Notes under the pieces: generated by a model
Databases searched by the model: none
What the model was told of the DNA's origin: nothing
What the model saw: only the letters and a program-made list of their open reading frames with translations
Assembly: GCF_000442645.1 (NCBI RefSeq)
Contig: NC_021915.1
Coordinates: forward strand, 496,001-560,000
Reading direction: 5' to 3'
Source of the DNA: Corynebacterium maris DSM 45190
GTDB lineage: Bacteria; Actinomycetota; Actinomycetes; Mycobacteriales; Mycobacteriaceae
Length of the DNA stretch: 64,000 nucleotides
Shown here: one piece after another, positions 1 through 8,884 of the stretch
Position numbering within the stretch: position 1 is the first letter of the stretch
Layout: every line of letters begins with the position of its first letter
Translations under genes and position numbers: made by a program

Positions 1-189
1 CCGGGTGGTGGCGTCGCCGCATTCCCGGGTGAAGTAGTCTCCGAGGTGCGCAAGGTCGTATGGCCCACTCCCCGCGAGATGGCCATTTACACCGCAGTGG
101 TGTTTATCTTCCTGATCGTGATGACCGCCCTCGTCTGGGGCGTGGACACTCTCACGACAATGGGAGTTGAAGCGGTCCTCACTTCGTAG
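1..189 (+). CDS. secE: Preprotein translocase subunit SecE (3' part)
   Basis: The window opens inside this gene; 62 codons and the TAG stop are present and the start lies upstream. SecE is the small clamp subunit of the SecYEG channel in the cytoplasmic membrane. The visible part has the conserved amphipathic segment EVRKVVWPTPRE, which lies on the membrane surface, followed by one membrane span (about TAVVFIFLIVMTALVWGV) and a short tail. The position directly before nusG is the usual bacterial order. Identification is firm; only the N-terminal region cannot be judged. Confidence 0.95.
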   Translation, partial: PGGGVAAFPGEVVSEVRKVVWPTPREMAIYTAVVFIFLIVMTALVWGVDTLTTMGVEAVLTS

Positions 190-216
190 TTATACTCGGA
201 AACAGAATCATTGCAT

Positions 217-245
217 CCCGCCGGAGTCCTCCAAGGACCGGCGGG
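217..245 (+). terminator. Hairpin after secE
   Basis: An 8-bp perfect stem (CCCGCCGG at 217-224 with CCGGCGGG at 238-245) is extended inside by TCCT/AGGA. It is followed by ATAATTTATT, which is AT-rich but not a clean T run. It probably ends or attenuates secE transcripts before nusG. Confidence 0.6.
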
Positions 246-308
246 ATAATTTATTCCCCTGACCCCCTCAATCCTGGGCGGCAGGACGCATACCCAAGGG
301 AGTTCACC

Positions 309-1280
309 ATGAGCGACGAAGCCGCCAACACCGAAAACTTCGACCCCAACCAGGCCCTCGAGGCCGACGCCGACGTGGAATTGGACGCCGAAGCGGCCCC
401 GGCCGCGGCGGACGCCCCGGACGTCGACAAGGAAGAGACCTTCGAGGAAGCCGCCGCGCGCCTGGCGGCCGAAAACGTCGCGGAGAGCTCTCCTGAAGAG
501 GCGGAAGCGGAAGGCGACGACGCTGACGCGGCGGCGGAGGCCGGCGCGGAGGAGTCTGCGGAGGCCCTGGAGGGGGACGCCGTCGCCAACGCCGCCGCCG
601 CACTCGGCGACACCACCGAAAGCGACAACGAAGCCGCCTACCGCGCACGCCTGCGCAAGTTCATCCGCGACATGAAGAAGCAGCCGGGCCAGTGGTACAT
701 CGTCCAGACCTACTCCGGCTACGAGAACAAGGTGAAGACGAACCTGGACATGCGCAGCCAGACGCTCGAGGTCGAGGAGTACATCCACGACGTAGTCGTC
801 CCGATCGAGCAGGCCGTCGAAATCAAGGACGGCAAGAAGAAGCTGGTCAAGCGCAAGCTGCTGCCGGGCTACGTGCTGGTGCGCATGGACATGAACGACA
901 GCGCCTGGTCCGTCGTCCGCGACACCCCGGGCGTGACCAGCTTCGTGGGCAACGAAGGCAACGCCACCCCGGTCAAGCACCGCGACGTGGCCAAGTTCCT
1001 CATGCCGAAGGACGTCCCGGCCGAGGGCGAGGACGCCGCGAAGACCACCCAGGACGGCGAAATGGTCGTCGCCATGCCGGACTCCGAGGAGAAGCCGAAG
1101 GTCGCCATCGACTTCGAGGTCGGCGACGCCGTCACGATCCTGTCCGGAGCGTTCGCGGCAGTGTCCGCGACGATCTCCACCATCGACCCGGTCACCGGCA
1201 AGATCGAGGCGCTGGTCTCGCTCTTCGGCCGCGAGACCCCGGTCGAGCTCACCGCCGACCAGATCGAGAAGATCGTCTAA
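309..1280 (+). CDS. nusG: Transcription termination/antitermination factor NusG
   Basis: NusG binds RNA polymerase and modulates pausing and Rho action. The protein is 323 aa. An Ala/Glu/Asp-rich, probably disordered extension of about 110 residues comes first; such extensions are known in actinobacterial NusG and are absent from the roughly 180-aa E. coli protein. The NGN domain follows (QWYIVQTYSGYENKVK... LLPGYVLVRM). The C-terminal KOW domain (FEVGDAVTILSGAFAAV ... LFGRETPVEL) ends the protein. A good ribosome site (AAGGGAG) precedes the ATG. It sits between secE and rplK as in most bacteria. Confidence 0.97.
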   Translation: MSDEAANTENFDPNQALEADADVELDAEAAPAAADAPDVDKEETFEEAAARLAAENVAESSPEEAEAEGDDADAAAEAGAEESAEALEGDAVANAAAALGDTTESDNEAAYRARLRKFIRDMKKQPGQWYIVQTYSGYENKVKTNLDMRSQTLEVEEYIHDVVVPIEQAVEIKDGKKKLVKRKLLPGYVLVRMDMNDSAWSVVRDTPGVTSFVGNEGNATPVKHRDVAKFLMPKDVPAEGEDAAKTTQDGEMVVAMPDSEEKPKVAIDFEVGDAVTILSGAFAAVSATISTIDPVTGKIEALVSLFGRETPVELTADQIEKIV

Positions 1281-1300
1281 CGCCGGCTCCCCGGTAAACC

Positions 1301-1348
1301 CGCAGGCGGGCCGCCGTCCCAACGATTTGGGAGGGTGGCCCGCCTGCG
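1301..1348 (+). terminator. Large hairpin between nusG and rplK
   Basis: A perfect 12-bp outer stem (CGCAGGCGGGCC at 1301-1312 with GGCCCGCCTGCG at 1337-1348) encloses a second 6-bp stem (TCCCAA/TTGGGA, loop CGAT). No U tract follows, so it could be a Rho-aided terminator or a leader structure for rplK-rplA. It lies in the 219-bp nusG-rplK gap. Confidence 0.6.
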
Positions 1349-1499
1349 CGTATGCTTGACCTTCGCGTGTGCCCACCTCGTGGTGCGGCGAAGACGCACC
1401 CCCAAAACATTCATCCCCGGTGGCTCGCTGAGCGTGGCATCCGGACGGGCACGGTCATCATCGTGACGGCGCCCGGTAACAAGGAGAGTAGGTAATTCG

Positions 1500-1931
1500 A
1501 TGGCCAAGAAGAAAAAGGTCACTGGCCTGATCAAGCTGCAGATCGACGCCGGCCAGGCTAACCCGGCCCCGCCGGTCGGCCCGGCTCTGGGTGCTCACGG
1601 CGTGAACATCATGGAGTTCTGCAAGGCGTACAACGCGGCGACCGAGTCCCAGCGCGGCAACGTCGTGCCGGTCGAGATCACCGTCTACGAAGACCGTTCC
1701 TTCGACTTCAAGCTGAAGTCCCCGCCGGCCTCCAAGCTGCTGCTGAAGGCCGCCGGCCTGCAGAAGGGCTCCGGCGTCCCGCACACCGACAAGGTGGGCA
1801 AGGTCACCATGGACCAGGTCAAGGAAATCGCCGAAACCAAGAAGGAAGACCTCAACGCACGCGACGTCGAGGCCGCCGCCAAGATCGTCGCCGGCACCGC
1901 CCGCTCCATGGGCATCACCGTCGAGGGTTAA
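1500..1931 (+). CDS. rplK: 50S ribosomal protein L11
   Basis: L11 (143 aa) forms the GTPase-associated centre with 23S rRNA and is the target of thiopeptide antibiotics. The N-terminal domain shows [23 protein letters not shown], with the Pro-rich flexible helix, followed by the C-terminal RNA-binding domain ending in [12 protein letters not shown]. The ATG is preceded by AAGGAGAG at about 9 bases. rplA follows after a 68-bp gap, the usual L11 operon. Confidence 0.97.
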   Translation: MAKKKKVTGLIKLQIDAGQANPAPPVGPALGAHGVNIMEFCKAYNAATESQRGNVVPVEITVYEDRSFDFKLKSPPASKLLLKAAGLQKGSGVPHTDKVGKVTMDQVKEIAETKKEDLNARDVEAAAKIVAGTARSMGITVEG

Positions 1932-1999
1932 TTTTCATCCACCCGTGGCAGGGCCCGCTTCGGCCCGATCACCACACAATCCGAATAGGAATTGCATAA

Positions 2000-2713
2000 A
2001 TGAGCAAGAACTCGAAGGCCTTCAAGGAGGCCGCCGCCAAGGTCGACCAGACCCGCGAATACCACCCGCTCGAGGCCACCGCCCTGGTCAAGGAGACCTC
2101 CTCCAAGAACTACGACGCCACCGTCGACGTCGCCGTTCGCCTGGGCGTCGACCCGCGTAAGGCCGACCAGCTGGTCCGCGGCACCGTCATGCTGCCGCAC
2201 GGCACCGGCAAGACCGTCCGCGTCGCCGTCTTCGCTGAGGGCGAGAAGGCCACGGAGGCCCAGGAGGCCGGCGCCGACATCGTGGGCACCGCCGAGCTGG
2301 TCGAGCAGATCACCGAAGGCACCATCGACTTCGACGTCGCCATCGCGACCCCGGACCAGATGGCCAAGGTCGGCCGCGTCGCTCGCGTGCTGGGCCCGCG
2401 CGGCCTCATGCCGAACCCGAAGACCGGCACCGTCACCAACGACGTCGCCAAGGCCATCGAAGAGTCCAAGGGCGGCAAGATCTCCTTCCGCGTGGACAAG
2501 TCCTCGAACCTGCACGCCATGATCGGCAAGGCGTCCTTCGACGCCAAGCAGCTGGCCGACAACTACGGCGCGCTGATCGACGAGCTGAACCGTGTGAAGC
2601 CGTCCTCCTCCAAGGGCATCTACATGAAGAAGATCACCCTGTCTTCCACCAACGGCCCGGGCGTCCCGGTCGACACCTCGGTGCAGAAGAACTTCGCCGG
2701 CGAAGAGGCCTAA
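2000..2713 (+). CDS. rplA: 50S ribosomal protein L1
   Basis: L1 (237 aa) forms the mobile L1 stalk at the ribosomal E site and in many bacteria represses its own operon. The conserved stretch [15 protein letters not shown] and the C-terminal [12 protein letters not shown] identify it. The length matches actinobacterial L1. TAGGA precedes the ATG, and a strong hairpin lies directly downstream, so the rplK-rplA unit ends here. Confidence 0.97.
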   Translation: MSKNSKAFKEAAAKVDQTREYHPLEATALVKETSSKNYDATVDVAVRLGVDPRKADQLVRGTVMLPHGTGKTVRVAVFAEGEKATEAQEAGADIVGTAELVEQITEGTIDFDVAIATPDQMAKVGRVARVLGPRGLMPNPKTGTVTNDVAKAIEESKGGKISFRVDKSSNLHAMIGKASFDAKQLADNYGALIDELNRVKPSSSKGIYMKKITLSSTNGPGVPVDTSVQKNFAGEEA

Positions 2714-2730
2714 GCTTCTTCTCCCAGGAC

Positions 2731-2772
2731 ACCCCGTTTTCCGCGTTTCGGCGCGGCGGACGGGGTTTCGTC
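2731..2772 (+). terminator. Terminator of the rplK-rplA operon
   Basis: Arms ACCCCGT (2731-2737) and ACGGGGT (2760-2766) enclose CCGCG/CGCGG (2741-2745 with 2752-2756), followed by TTCGTCATT. This is an intrinsic-type terminator 17 bases after the rplA stop. Confidence 0.75.
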
Positions 2773-2851
2773 ATTCCCGGGGTACCGGCACGCACAGTGA
2801 AGCGCGGGTAGCCTGGCGACGTAACGAAGTCAGCGACGAGGGGAGACCATC

Positions 2852-4315
2852 ATGACGCAGACGCTGAACTTCCGCCCGCGCGCCGCCGTGGTCGGCGCCG
2901 GCCCGAACGGGCTGACGGCCGCGGCGGTGCTGGCCCGGCAAGGATGGCAGGTCGACGTGTACGAACGCGCGGACGTCGTCGGTGGCGCGGCCTCCTCGGC
3001 GGCGGTGCTGGGGGAGGGCACGGTCGTCGACTTAGGCGCCGCGGCGCACCCTTTCGGGGCGGCGAGCCCGGTGTTCGAGGAGTTGGATCTGGCGGCGCAC
3101 GGCCTGGTGTGGCGCCACTCGGACCATGCCATGGCCCATCCGCTGGAGGACCGGCCCGCGCCGGTGCTCAACCGCGGCCTCGAGGAGACCGCGGCCGGGC
3201 TGGGCGTCGACGGCCCGGCGTGGCGACGTCTGCACGCCGACCTGGTAAACCACATCGACCAGCACCTGGCGAACCTGCTGAAACCGATGCTGGGGATCCC
3301 CCGGCACCCGCTGCGCATGCTCACTTTCGGCCCGCCGGCGCTGCTTTCGGCGCAGCGGCTGAGCGGCCTGGCTTTCCAGGAGGAGGCTACCCGGGCGCTG
3401 TTCGCCGGCTCCTCCGTCCACGCCATGGCTCCGCCCGGACACCCCTTCACCGGGGCCTTCGGCCTGCTGTTCGGGGCGTTGGGCATGACGCGTGGCTGGC
3501 CGGTCGCGGAAGGCGGCACCGGCGCGATCACCCGGGCGCTGGAAAGCGTGGTCCGGGAGGCCGGCGGCACGATCCACACCGGCGTCCACGTCGATGACCT
3601 GCGCGCGTTGCCGCGCACGGACGCGACGATCCTCAACCTGACCACCCGGCAGGTGCTCTCCCTCAAGGGGCTGGCCCTGCCGCGGGCGACGCGTGCCCGG
3701 CTGCAGCGCTGGCGCTACGGCACCGGCACCTACAAGATCGACTACCTGCTGGACGGGCCGGTGCCCTGGCGCGATACACACGTCGGGCAGGCGAGCACCG
3801 TCCACGTCGGCGGCACCATCGAGGAGATCCAGCGGGCGGAGAAGGAAGCGGCGCAGGGAACGTTGCCGGAGCGCCCCTTCGTCATGGTGTGTCAGCAACA
3901 GGCTGCAGATCCGTCTCGCGCCACCGGCCCTGCGCAGGGCAAGACGGTGATCTGGGCGTACGCGCACGTGCCGCACGGTTTCGTGGAGGAACGCCCCGGC
4001 CAGGTCGCCAAGCTCATCGAGACACAGATCGAGCGTTTCGCGCCCGGTTTCCGGGACCGCGTGGTGCGCAAGGTGGAGACGAGCCCGCAGGACCTGGCGG
4101 ACTGGAACCCGAACATCGTGGGCGGCGACATCGCCGGCGGGGCGATGACGGGGCTGCAGTCGCTGCTGCGCCCGGGGCTGACGGTCAACCCCTACCGGCT
4201 CGCCGACGGGGTGTACCTGGCCTCCGGGTCGACGCCCCCGGGCGCCGGCGTGCACGGCATGCCCGGCGCCTGGGCGGCGCGGGCGGCCGCGGCGGACTTC
4301 GACCGCCTGCACTGA
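2852..4315 (+). CDS. NAD(P)/FAD-dependent oxidoreductase, phytoene-desaturase-like
   Basis: A 487-aa flavoprotein of the phytoene dehydrogenase/amine-oxidase superfamily (COG1233 type). The N-terminal Rossmann fingerprint AAVVGAGPNGLTAAAVLA is followed by the acidic strand end VDVYERADVVGGAASS, both binding FAD. The C-terminal FAD-contact region DGVYLASGSTPPGAGVHGM is intact. No carotenoid biosynthesis genes lie nearby, so the substrate is unknown and a carotenoid role should not be assumed. GAGGGGAG precedes the ATG. It lies alone between the rplA terminator and a P-type ATPase gene on the same strand. Confidence 0.85.
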   Translation: MTQTLNFRPRAAVVGAGPNGLTAAAVLARQGWQVDVYERADVVGGAASSAAVLGEGTVVDLGAAAHPFGAASPVFEELDLAAHGLVWRHSDHAMAHPLEDRPAPVLNRGLEETAAGLGVDGPAWRRLHADLVNHIDQHLANLLKPMLGIPRHPLRMLTFGPPALLSAQRLSGLAFQEEATRALFAGSSVHAMAPPGHPFTGAFGLLFGALGMTRGWPVAEGGTGAITRALESVVREAGGTIHTGVHVDDLRALPRTDATILNLTTRQVLSLKGLALPRATRARLQRWRYGTGTYKIDYLLDGPVPWRDTHVGQASTVHVGGTIEEIQRAEKEAAQGTLPERPFVMVCQQQAADPSRATGPAQGKTVIWAYAHVPHGFVEERPGQVAKLIETQIERFAPGFRDRVVRKVETSPQDLADWNPNIVGGDIAGGAMTGLQSLLRPGLTVNPYRLADGVYLASGSTPPGAGVHGMPGAWAARAAAADFDRLH

Positions 4316-4386
4316 CCTTCGGACACCCTTACTAAGGAAGCACATCCTTACTGGTCAAAGAGGTCGTCGTCGGTGAGGATGGAGGT

Positions 4387-6288
4387 ATGGTCACCTCCGC
4401 CCACCTGCCCGCACATCCGACTGCCACGGCTCGCCCCGGGAAGATCTTCCTCTCTTCCCGCGACGGGGTCATCACCGTCGCCACCCTCGTCGCCATCGTC
4501 ATCCACCTCGTGCTGTGGCTCGGCGTCGGGCTCGAGGGGTGGGCCCGCGACTGGCCGCTCGTGCTCGTCGTCGTGGTGGGCGGTGCGCCTCTGCTCGTCG
4601 ACGTCCTGCGCAACGCCATCCGCACCCGCGGCGGCGCGGACACCCTCGCGGCGGTCTCCATCGCGACGTCCGTGGCGCTGGGGGAGTGGCTGGTGGCCGC
4701 GATCATCGTGCTCATGCTCTCCGGCGGTGAGGCGCTGGAGGAGGCGGCCACCAAACGGGCCACCGGCACGCTGGACGCGCTGGCCAGACGGGCGCCCGCC
4801 ACCGCGCATCGGGTTGGCGGGGAGGAGGTGGCGGTGGAGGACGTCGCGGTCGGCGACGAGCTCGTCGTCCTGCCCCACGAGTTGTGCCCGGTCGACGGCG
4901 AAGTGATCGCCGGCCATGGTTCGATGGACGAGTCTTATCTGACCGGCGAGCCTTACGTCGTCAGTAAATCCAAGGGCGCGCAGGTGATCTCCGGGGCGGT
5001 CAACGGCGACACCCCCTTGACCGTCGTGGCCACCGCCCCGGCGCGGGACTCCCGCTACGCCCGCATCGTGGGCACGCTGCGGGAGGCGGAGGAGAACCGG
5101 CCCCCGATGCGGCGTCTCGCGGACCGGCTCGGCGCTTGGTACACGGTGATCGCGCTGGTCCTCGGCGCACTGGGCTGGGCGATCTCGGGGGACCCCATGC
5201 GCTTTTTGGCGGTGGTGGTCGTGGCGACGCCGTGCCCGCTGTTGATCGGTGTGCCCGTCGCGATCATCGGGGCCATCTCGCTGGCCGCCAAGCGCGGGAT
5301 CATCGTGCGCAATCCCGGCATGTTGGAAAACGCCGCGCAGGTCACGACCATCATGTTCGACAAGACCGGCACCCTGACCTACGGGCGTCCCAGCATCACC
5401 GACATTCACGTGGCGCCCGGTTTCGAGGAAGACGAGGTGTTGGCGGCGGCGGCGTCGATCGAGCGCTATTCCAGGCACCCGCTCGCCGACGCGATCCGGG
5501 GAGAGGCCGCGGGCCGGGGGCTGGAACTGCCCGACGTGGCGGCGGTCTCCGAGAAACCCGGCCAGGGGTTGACGGGCGAGGTGGGCGGGCGGTTTTTGCG
5601 CATCGCGAATCGGCGCACCGCCGTCGAACTCGACCCGGCCAGCCGCGACCTGATGCCGAAGAGTGCCGCGGGCATGGAGTCGGTGGTGCTCATCGACGAG
5701 CGCTACGCCGCCGTCATCCAGTTCCGTGACGAACCGCGCGCGGAAGCGGAGAAATTCATCGCCCACCTGCCCGAGAAGCACGGCGTGGACAAGATGATGA
5801 TCATCTCCGGTGACCGGGAGTCGGAGGTGCGGTACTTGGCGGGCCGCGTCGGCGTCGACGAGGTGCACGCCGGGGTCAGCCCGGAAGGCAAGCTGGCGAT
5901 CGTGCGGCGGAACAACGCCCACGGCAAGACCATGTTCCTCGGCGACGGCATCAACGACGCCCCGGCGATGGCGACCGCCACGGTGGGGGTGGCCATGGGC
6001 TCCGACTCCGACGTCACTTCCGAGGCGGCTGACGCGGTCATTTTGGATTCCTCGTTGGAACGCCTTGATGACCTGCTGCATATTTCCGCCCGGATGCGCC
6101 GCATCGCGCTGCAGTCCGCGCTCGGCGGCATGGGCCTGTCCGTCGTCGGCATGATCTTGGCGGTCTTCGGGCTGCTGACTCCGCTGGCGGGCGCCGTCGC
6201 GCAGGAGGTCATCGACGTCGCGGCGATCCTCAACTCGGCCCGCGTCGCGATGGCGCGCGGCCCGTTGTCGGATTTCGACGAGGATTAA
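4387..6288 (+). CDS. P1B-type heavy-metal-translocating ATPase
   Basis: A 633-aa P-type ATPase expected to pump a transition metal across the cytoplasmic membrane. Visible in order: N-terminal membrane spans; actuator motif TGEP (186-189); the metal-site motif TPCP (281-284) in the span before the catalytic domain; phosphorylation site DKTGTLT (325-331); the P1B-specific HP dipeptide in YSRHPLAD; and the hinge motif GDGINDAP (519-526). No N-terminal CxxC metal-binding domain is present. TPCP differs from the CPC of copper and zinc pumps and resembles the P1B-5 class, so the metal cannot be named with confidence. The ribosome site is GGTGAGG, about 10 bases upstream. Confidence 0.88.
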   Translation: MVTSAHLPAHPTATARPGKIFLSSRDGVITVATLVAIVIHLVLWLGVGLEGWARDWPLVLVVVVGGAPLLVDVLRNAIRTRGGADTLAAVSIATSVALGEWLVAAIIVLMLSGGEALEEAATKRATGTLDALARRAPATAHRVGGEEVAVEDVAVGDELVVLPHELCPVDGEVIAGHGSMDESYLTGEPYVVSKSKGAQVISGAVNGDTPLTVVATAPARDSRYARIVGTLREAEENRPPMRRLADRLGAWYTVIALVLGALGWAISGDPMRFLAVVVVATPCPLLIGVPVAIIGAISLAAKRGIIVRNPGMLENAAQVTTIMFDKTGTLTYGRPSITDIHVAPGFEEDEVLAAAASIERYSRHPLADAIRGEAAGRGLELPDVAAVSEKPGQGLTGEVGGRFLRIANRRTAVELDPASRDLMPKSAAGMESVVLIDERYAAVIQFRDEPRAEAEKFIAHLPEKHGVDKMMIISGDRESEVRYLAGRVGVDEVHAGVSPEGKLAIVRRNNAHGKTMFLGDGINDAPAMATATVGVAMGSDSDVTSEAADAVILDSSLERLDDLLHISARMRRIALQSALGGMGLSVVGMILAVFGLLTPLAGAVAQEVIDVAAILNSARVAMARGPLSDFDED

Positions 6289-6310
6289 CGGGGGCCGTCA
6301 ACAGGGTGAT

Positions 6311-6343
6311 GACACCGTGTCGGTAAGATGCCGACACAGTGTC
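6311..6343 (+). promoter_or_regulatory. Tandem palindromic operator flanking a -10 box
   Basis: Two 11-bp palindromes, GACACCGTGTC (6311-6321) and GACACAGTGTC (6333-6343), are also arranged as one larger near-perfect inverted repeat. The sequence TAAGAT (6324-6329), a plausible -10 hexamer, lies exactly between them. This is a typical repressor-over-promoter layout. The TetR-family gene at the end of the same operon is the obvious candidate regulator. Confidence 0.75.
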
Positions 6344-6392
6344 GATGCATGTCATCGGCAAGGAATCCCGACCATCTACGGAAGAGCCTCTC

Positions 6393-7538
6393 ATGTTCCT
6401 AGCCTGGCGCGACATGGTGTTCGCGCGCACCCGCTTTCTTCTCATGGGCCTCGTCCTGGCGCTCATGTCCATCCTCATCGTCATGATCTCCGGGCTCACG
6501 GCCGGCCTGGTCAACGACGGCGTCTCCGGCCTCAAGGCCATGGACGCCGACGTCGTCTCCTTCGAGGAGGGCACCGAGGCGTCCTCCGCCTTCACCCGCT
6601 CCACGGTCGAGCTCGAGGCCGCCGATGAACTCGCCGCCGTCGACGGCGTCGAACAGGCCGCCCCCATGGGGCTGAGCATCGTCAACGGCCGCAACCAGGA
6701 CAACACTCCGGTGGATCTGACGCTGATCGGGGTGGAGCCGGACTCCTTCCTCGCCCCGGAGGGCCTGCCCGCCCTCAGCGAGGACCACGTCGACGGTGAC
6801 CCCACCCCGACCGGCCATGAGATCATCGTCTCCGGCACGCTCGCCGACGCCGGCATCGCCGTCGGCGACACGATCACCCTGGAGCGCCTGGAGACGGAGC
6901 TGACCGTCATCGGGTTCACCGAGGACCAGCGCACCTTCGGCCACGTCGACTTGGCCTACGCCCCGCTCGACGTCTGGCAAGAAGTCCACGTCGGCGCCCG
7001 CGCCAGCGAGGCCGCCCCGCCCACGGCCTACGAGCAGGCCTCCGTCATCGTCGCGCAGGCGCCCGACGCGGACCTCGACACGCTCAACGCCGAGACCAGC
7101 CTGGACGTGGTGACCCTGGAAGACAGCTTCCAGGCTTCGCCCGGCTACAGCGCAGAAACCATGACCCTGGCCCTGATCGAGTGGTTCCTCTACATCATCA
7201 CCGCCTTGATCGCCGGCGCGTTCTTCCTCGTCTGGACCATTCAGCGCTCCGGTGACATCGCCACCATGCGCGCCATCGGCGCCACCCGCGGCTTCCTGCT
7301 GCGCGACAGCCTCGGCCAGGCCGTGATCATCCTCGTCGCCTCCATCGCCGTGGGCGTGGCCATCGCCGTTGGCCTGGGCCTCTGGCTGGAGACCACCGGC
7401 ATGCCGTACGCCACCGAGGCGGCGCCCATCCTCGGCGGCGCGGCCATGCTCTTCCTCTCCGGACTGATCGGCGCCCTCATCGCCGTCTACCGAGTCACCC
7501 GCACCGACCCGCTCACTGCACTGGGAGAAAACCGATGA
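6393..7538 (+). CDS. ABC transporter permease, FtsX/MacB-like
   Basis: A 381-aa FtsX-family permease. One N-terminal span (FLLMGLVLALMSILIVMISG) is followed by a large extracytoplasmic domain of about 230 residues and three C-terminal spans, ending in YRVTRTDPLTALGENR. In-frame GTG (6339) and ATG (6345) codons exist upstream, but they lie inside the operator. The ATG at 6393 has GGAAGAG in front and gives the usual family start (MFLAWRDM). It overlaps the ATPase gene by 4 bases (ATGA), so the two are translationally coupled. Such pairs usually export lipids, peptides or antimicrobials; the substrate here is unknown. Confidence 0.85.
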   Translation: MFLAWRDMVFARTRFLLMGLVLALMSILIVMISGLTAGLVNDGVSGLKAMDADVVSFEEGTEASSAFTRSTVELEAADELAAVDGVEQAAPMGLSIVNGRNQDNTPVDLTLIGVEPDSFLAPEGLPALSEDHVDGDPTPTGHEIIVSGTLADAGIAVGDTITLERLETELTVIGFTEDQRTFGHVDLAYAPLDVWQEVHVGARASEAAPPTAYEQASVIVAQAPDADLDTLNAETSLDVVTLEDSFQASPGYSAETMTLALIEWFLYIITALIAGAFFLVWTIQRSGDIATMRAIGATRGFLLRDSLGQAVIILVASIAVGVAIAVGLGLWLETTGMPYATEAAPILGGAAMLFLSGLIGALIAVYRVTRTDPLTALGENR

Positions 7539-8212
7539 TCGCACCCGCCCTCATTCTCGACGACGTCCGCGTCAGCTACGGCGACGGCGACTCCGTGGTC
7601 CACGCCTTGGACCACGTGTCCCTGAGCGTCGATCCCGGCGAGTTCATCGCCGTCGTCGGCCCCTCCGGCTCCGGCAAATCAACCCTGCTGGCCGTCGCCG
7701 GCGCGTTGACTACGCCGGACTCCGGACGGGTCGCCGTCGCCGGTGAAGACATCGGTGATTTCAACGACACGGAGCTGGCACGCATCCGCCGCGAGCACGT
7801 CGGTTTCGTCTTCCAGTCCTCCGGCAGCCTGCCCTCCGCCCTGCGCGCCCGCGACCAGATCGAGCTGGCCGCCCGCATCCACGGCAAGCGCGGCCGTCGC
7901 AGCAACGAGGAACTGCTCGAGGCCGTCGGCATGGGACACCGGGCCAAGCACCGGCCGGCCACCCTCTCCGGCGGCGAACGTCAGCGCATCGGCATCGCCC
8001 GCGCCCTGGTCGCCGGCCCGGATCTGTTGCTCGTCGACGAGCCCACCGCGGCGCTGGACCGCCGGCGCTCCCACGAGATCGTCACTCTGCTCGCGGAGGA
8101 GTGCCGGGAGCAGGGCGTCGCCGGCGTCATGGTCACCCACGACCTCGAGGTCATCGAGCACTGTGACCGCGTCTTGGAAATGGTCGACGGCAGGCTCACC
8201 CCGGCACGGTAG
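7535..8212 (+). CDS. ABC transporter ATP-binding protein, MacB/LolD-like
   Basis: A 225-aa ATPase that powers the preceding permease. It has Walker A (GPSGSGKST), Q-loop (FVFQSSGSLP), signature (LSGGERQR), Walker B (LLLVDEPTAAL) and the switch histidine (MVTHDLEV). The length is normal for the family. It is coupled by a 4-base overlap to the permease and followed 11 bases later by a TetR-family gene, so transporter and regulator probably form one unit. Confidence 0.92.
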   Translation: MIAPALILDDVRVSYGDGDSVVHALDHVSLSVDPGEFIAVVGPSGSGKSTLLAVAGALTTPDSGRVAVAGEDIGDFNDTELARIRREHVGFVFQSSGSLPSALRARDQIELAARIHGKRGRRSNEELLEAVGMGHRAKHRPATLSGGERQRIGIARALVAGPDLLLVDEPTAALDRRRSHEIVTLLAEECREQGVAGVMVTHDLEVIEHCDRVLEMVDGRLTPAR

Positions 8213-8215
8213 ACT
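8210..8215 (+). promoter_or_regulatory. -10 box for a possible leaderless tetR transcript
   Basis: TAGACT overlaps the stop of the ABC ATPase gene and lies 8 bases before the regulator ATG. Transcription would begin at or next to the start codon, giving the regulator a second, independent promoter. Positional evidence only. Confidence 0.45.
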
Positions 8216-8223
8216 CGCCGGAC

Positions 8224-8817
8224 ATGCCCAGAATTTCCGAGCCCACGGTCGCCGAGCACTGCGCCGCCCAGCACCGCGCCGTGCTGTCGGCGGCGGAAAA
8301 ACTCATCGCCGCCTCGGACGGCCAGATGCCCACCCTCGGGGAAGTGGCCGCGGAGGTGGGCCTGGCCCGCTCCAGCGTCTACCTCTACGCCGCGTCCCGG
8401 CAGGACCTGCTCATCCAGCTGCTGCTGGAGGCGATCCCGGCCTGGACCGATTCGTTGCAGGGGGCGCTGACCGGGGTCGGCGACGACCCGGGCGACCGCG
8501 TCGCGGCGTACGTGTCCGTCACCCTGGATCTCTTCCTCGGCGGCTCGCACGGCCCGCTGATGGCGGCGGCCCAGCAATTCCCCGAGGCCTTTACCGACGA
8601 GCGGGTGCAACACGCCCACGACGCCCTCCACCCCGCCCGCGTGAAGTTGATCGGTGACCACGGCGCGGCCTTCGCGCTCGTCGACGCCGCCATCGCGCGG
8701 GGCGCGGAACTCGTGCAGGAGGAAGGTGAGGACAGGGGCACCGTCGAGTCTCTGGTCGAGCGGATGGCGCGCGCCGCCGTGGCCGGCGATTTGGAGGATC
8801 CCGGTGCCAGGCGCTAA
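8224..8817 (+). CDS. TetR/AcrR-family transcriptional regulator
   Basis: A 197-aa one-component regulator. The N-terminal helix-turn-helix is seen in HRAVLSAAEKLIAAS ... TLGEVAAEVGLARSSVYLY, the TetR signature region, followed by a helical ligand-binding domain. It probably represses the ABC exporter by binding the tandem palindrome at 6311-6343, and the exporter may remove the inducing ligand; this is inferred from gene order. No ribosome site is obvious in front of the ATG, which fits a leaderless start. Confidence 0.88.
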   Translation: MPRISEPTVAEHCAAQHRAVLSAAEKLIAASDGQMPTLGEVAAEVGLARSSVYLYAASRQDLLIQLLLEAIPAWTDSLQGALTGVGDDPGDRVAAYVSVTLDLFLGGSHGPLMAAAQQFPEAFTDERVQHAHDALHPARVKLIGDHGAAFALVDAAIARGAELVQEEGEDRGTVESLVERMARAAVAGDLEDPGARR

Positions 8818-8884
8818 CATCAACCTCCGAAGTTTGAACGGTCCTTTTTGAGGGCCGAGCTCAAGTTTCACCGAAGACCGTAGG

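Noticed and set aside
87..1376. Long minus-strand frame over secE/nusG
   Set aside because: Antisense of the acidic NusG extension and core; no homology seen.
1281..1499. Repeat-rich gap as a CRISPR-like or repeat element
   Set aside because: It is a single bifurcated hairpin, not a repeated unit.
2852..4315. Assigning carotenoid biosynthesis to the oxidoreductase
   Set aside because: No crt genes nearby; the superfamily has many other substrates.
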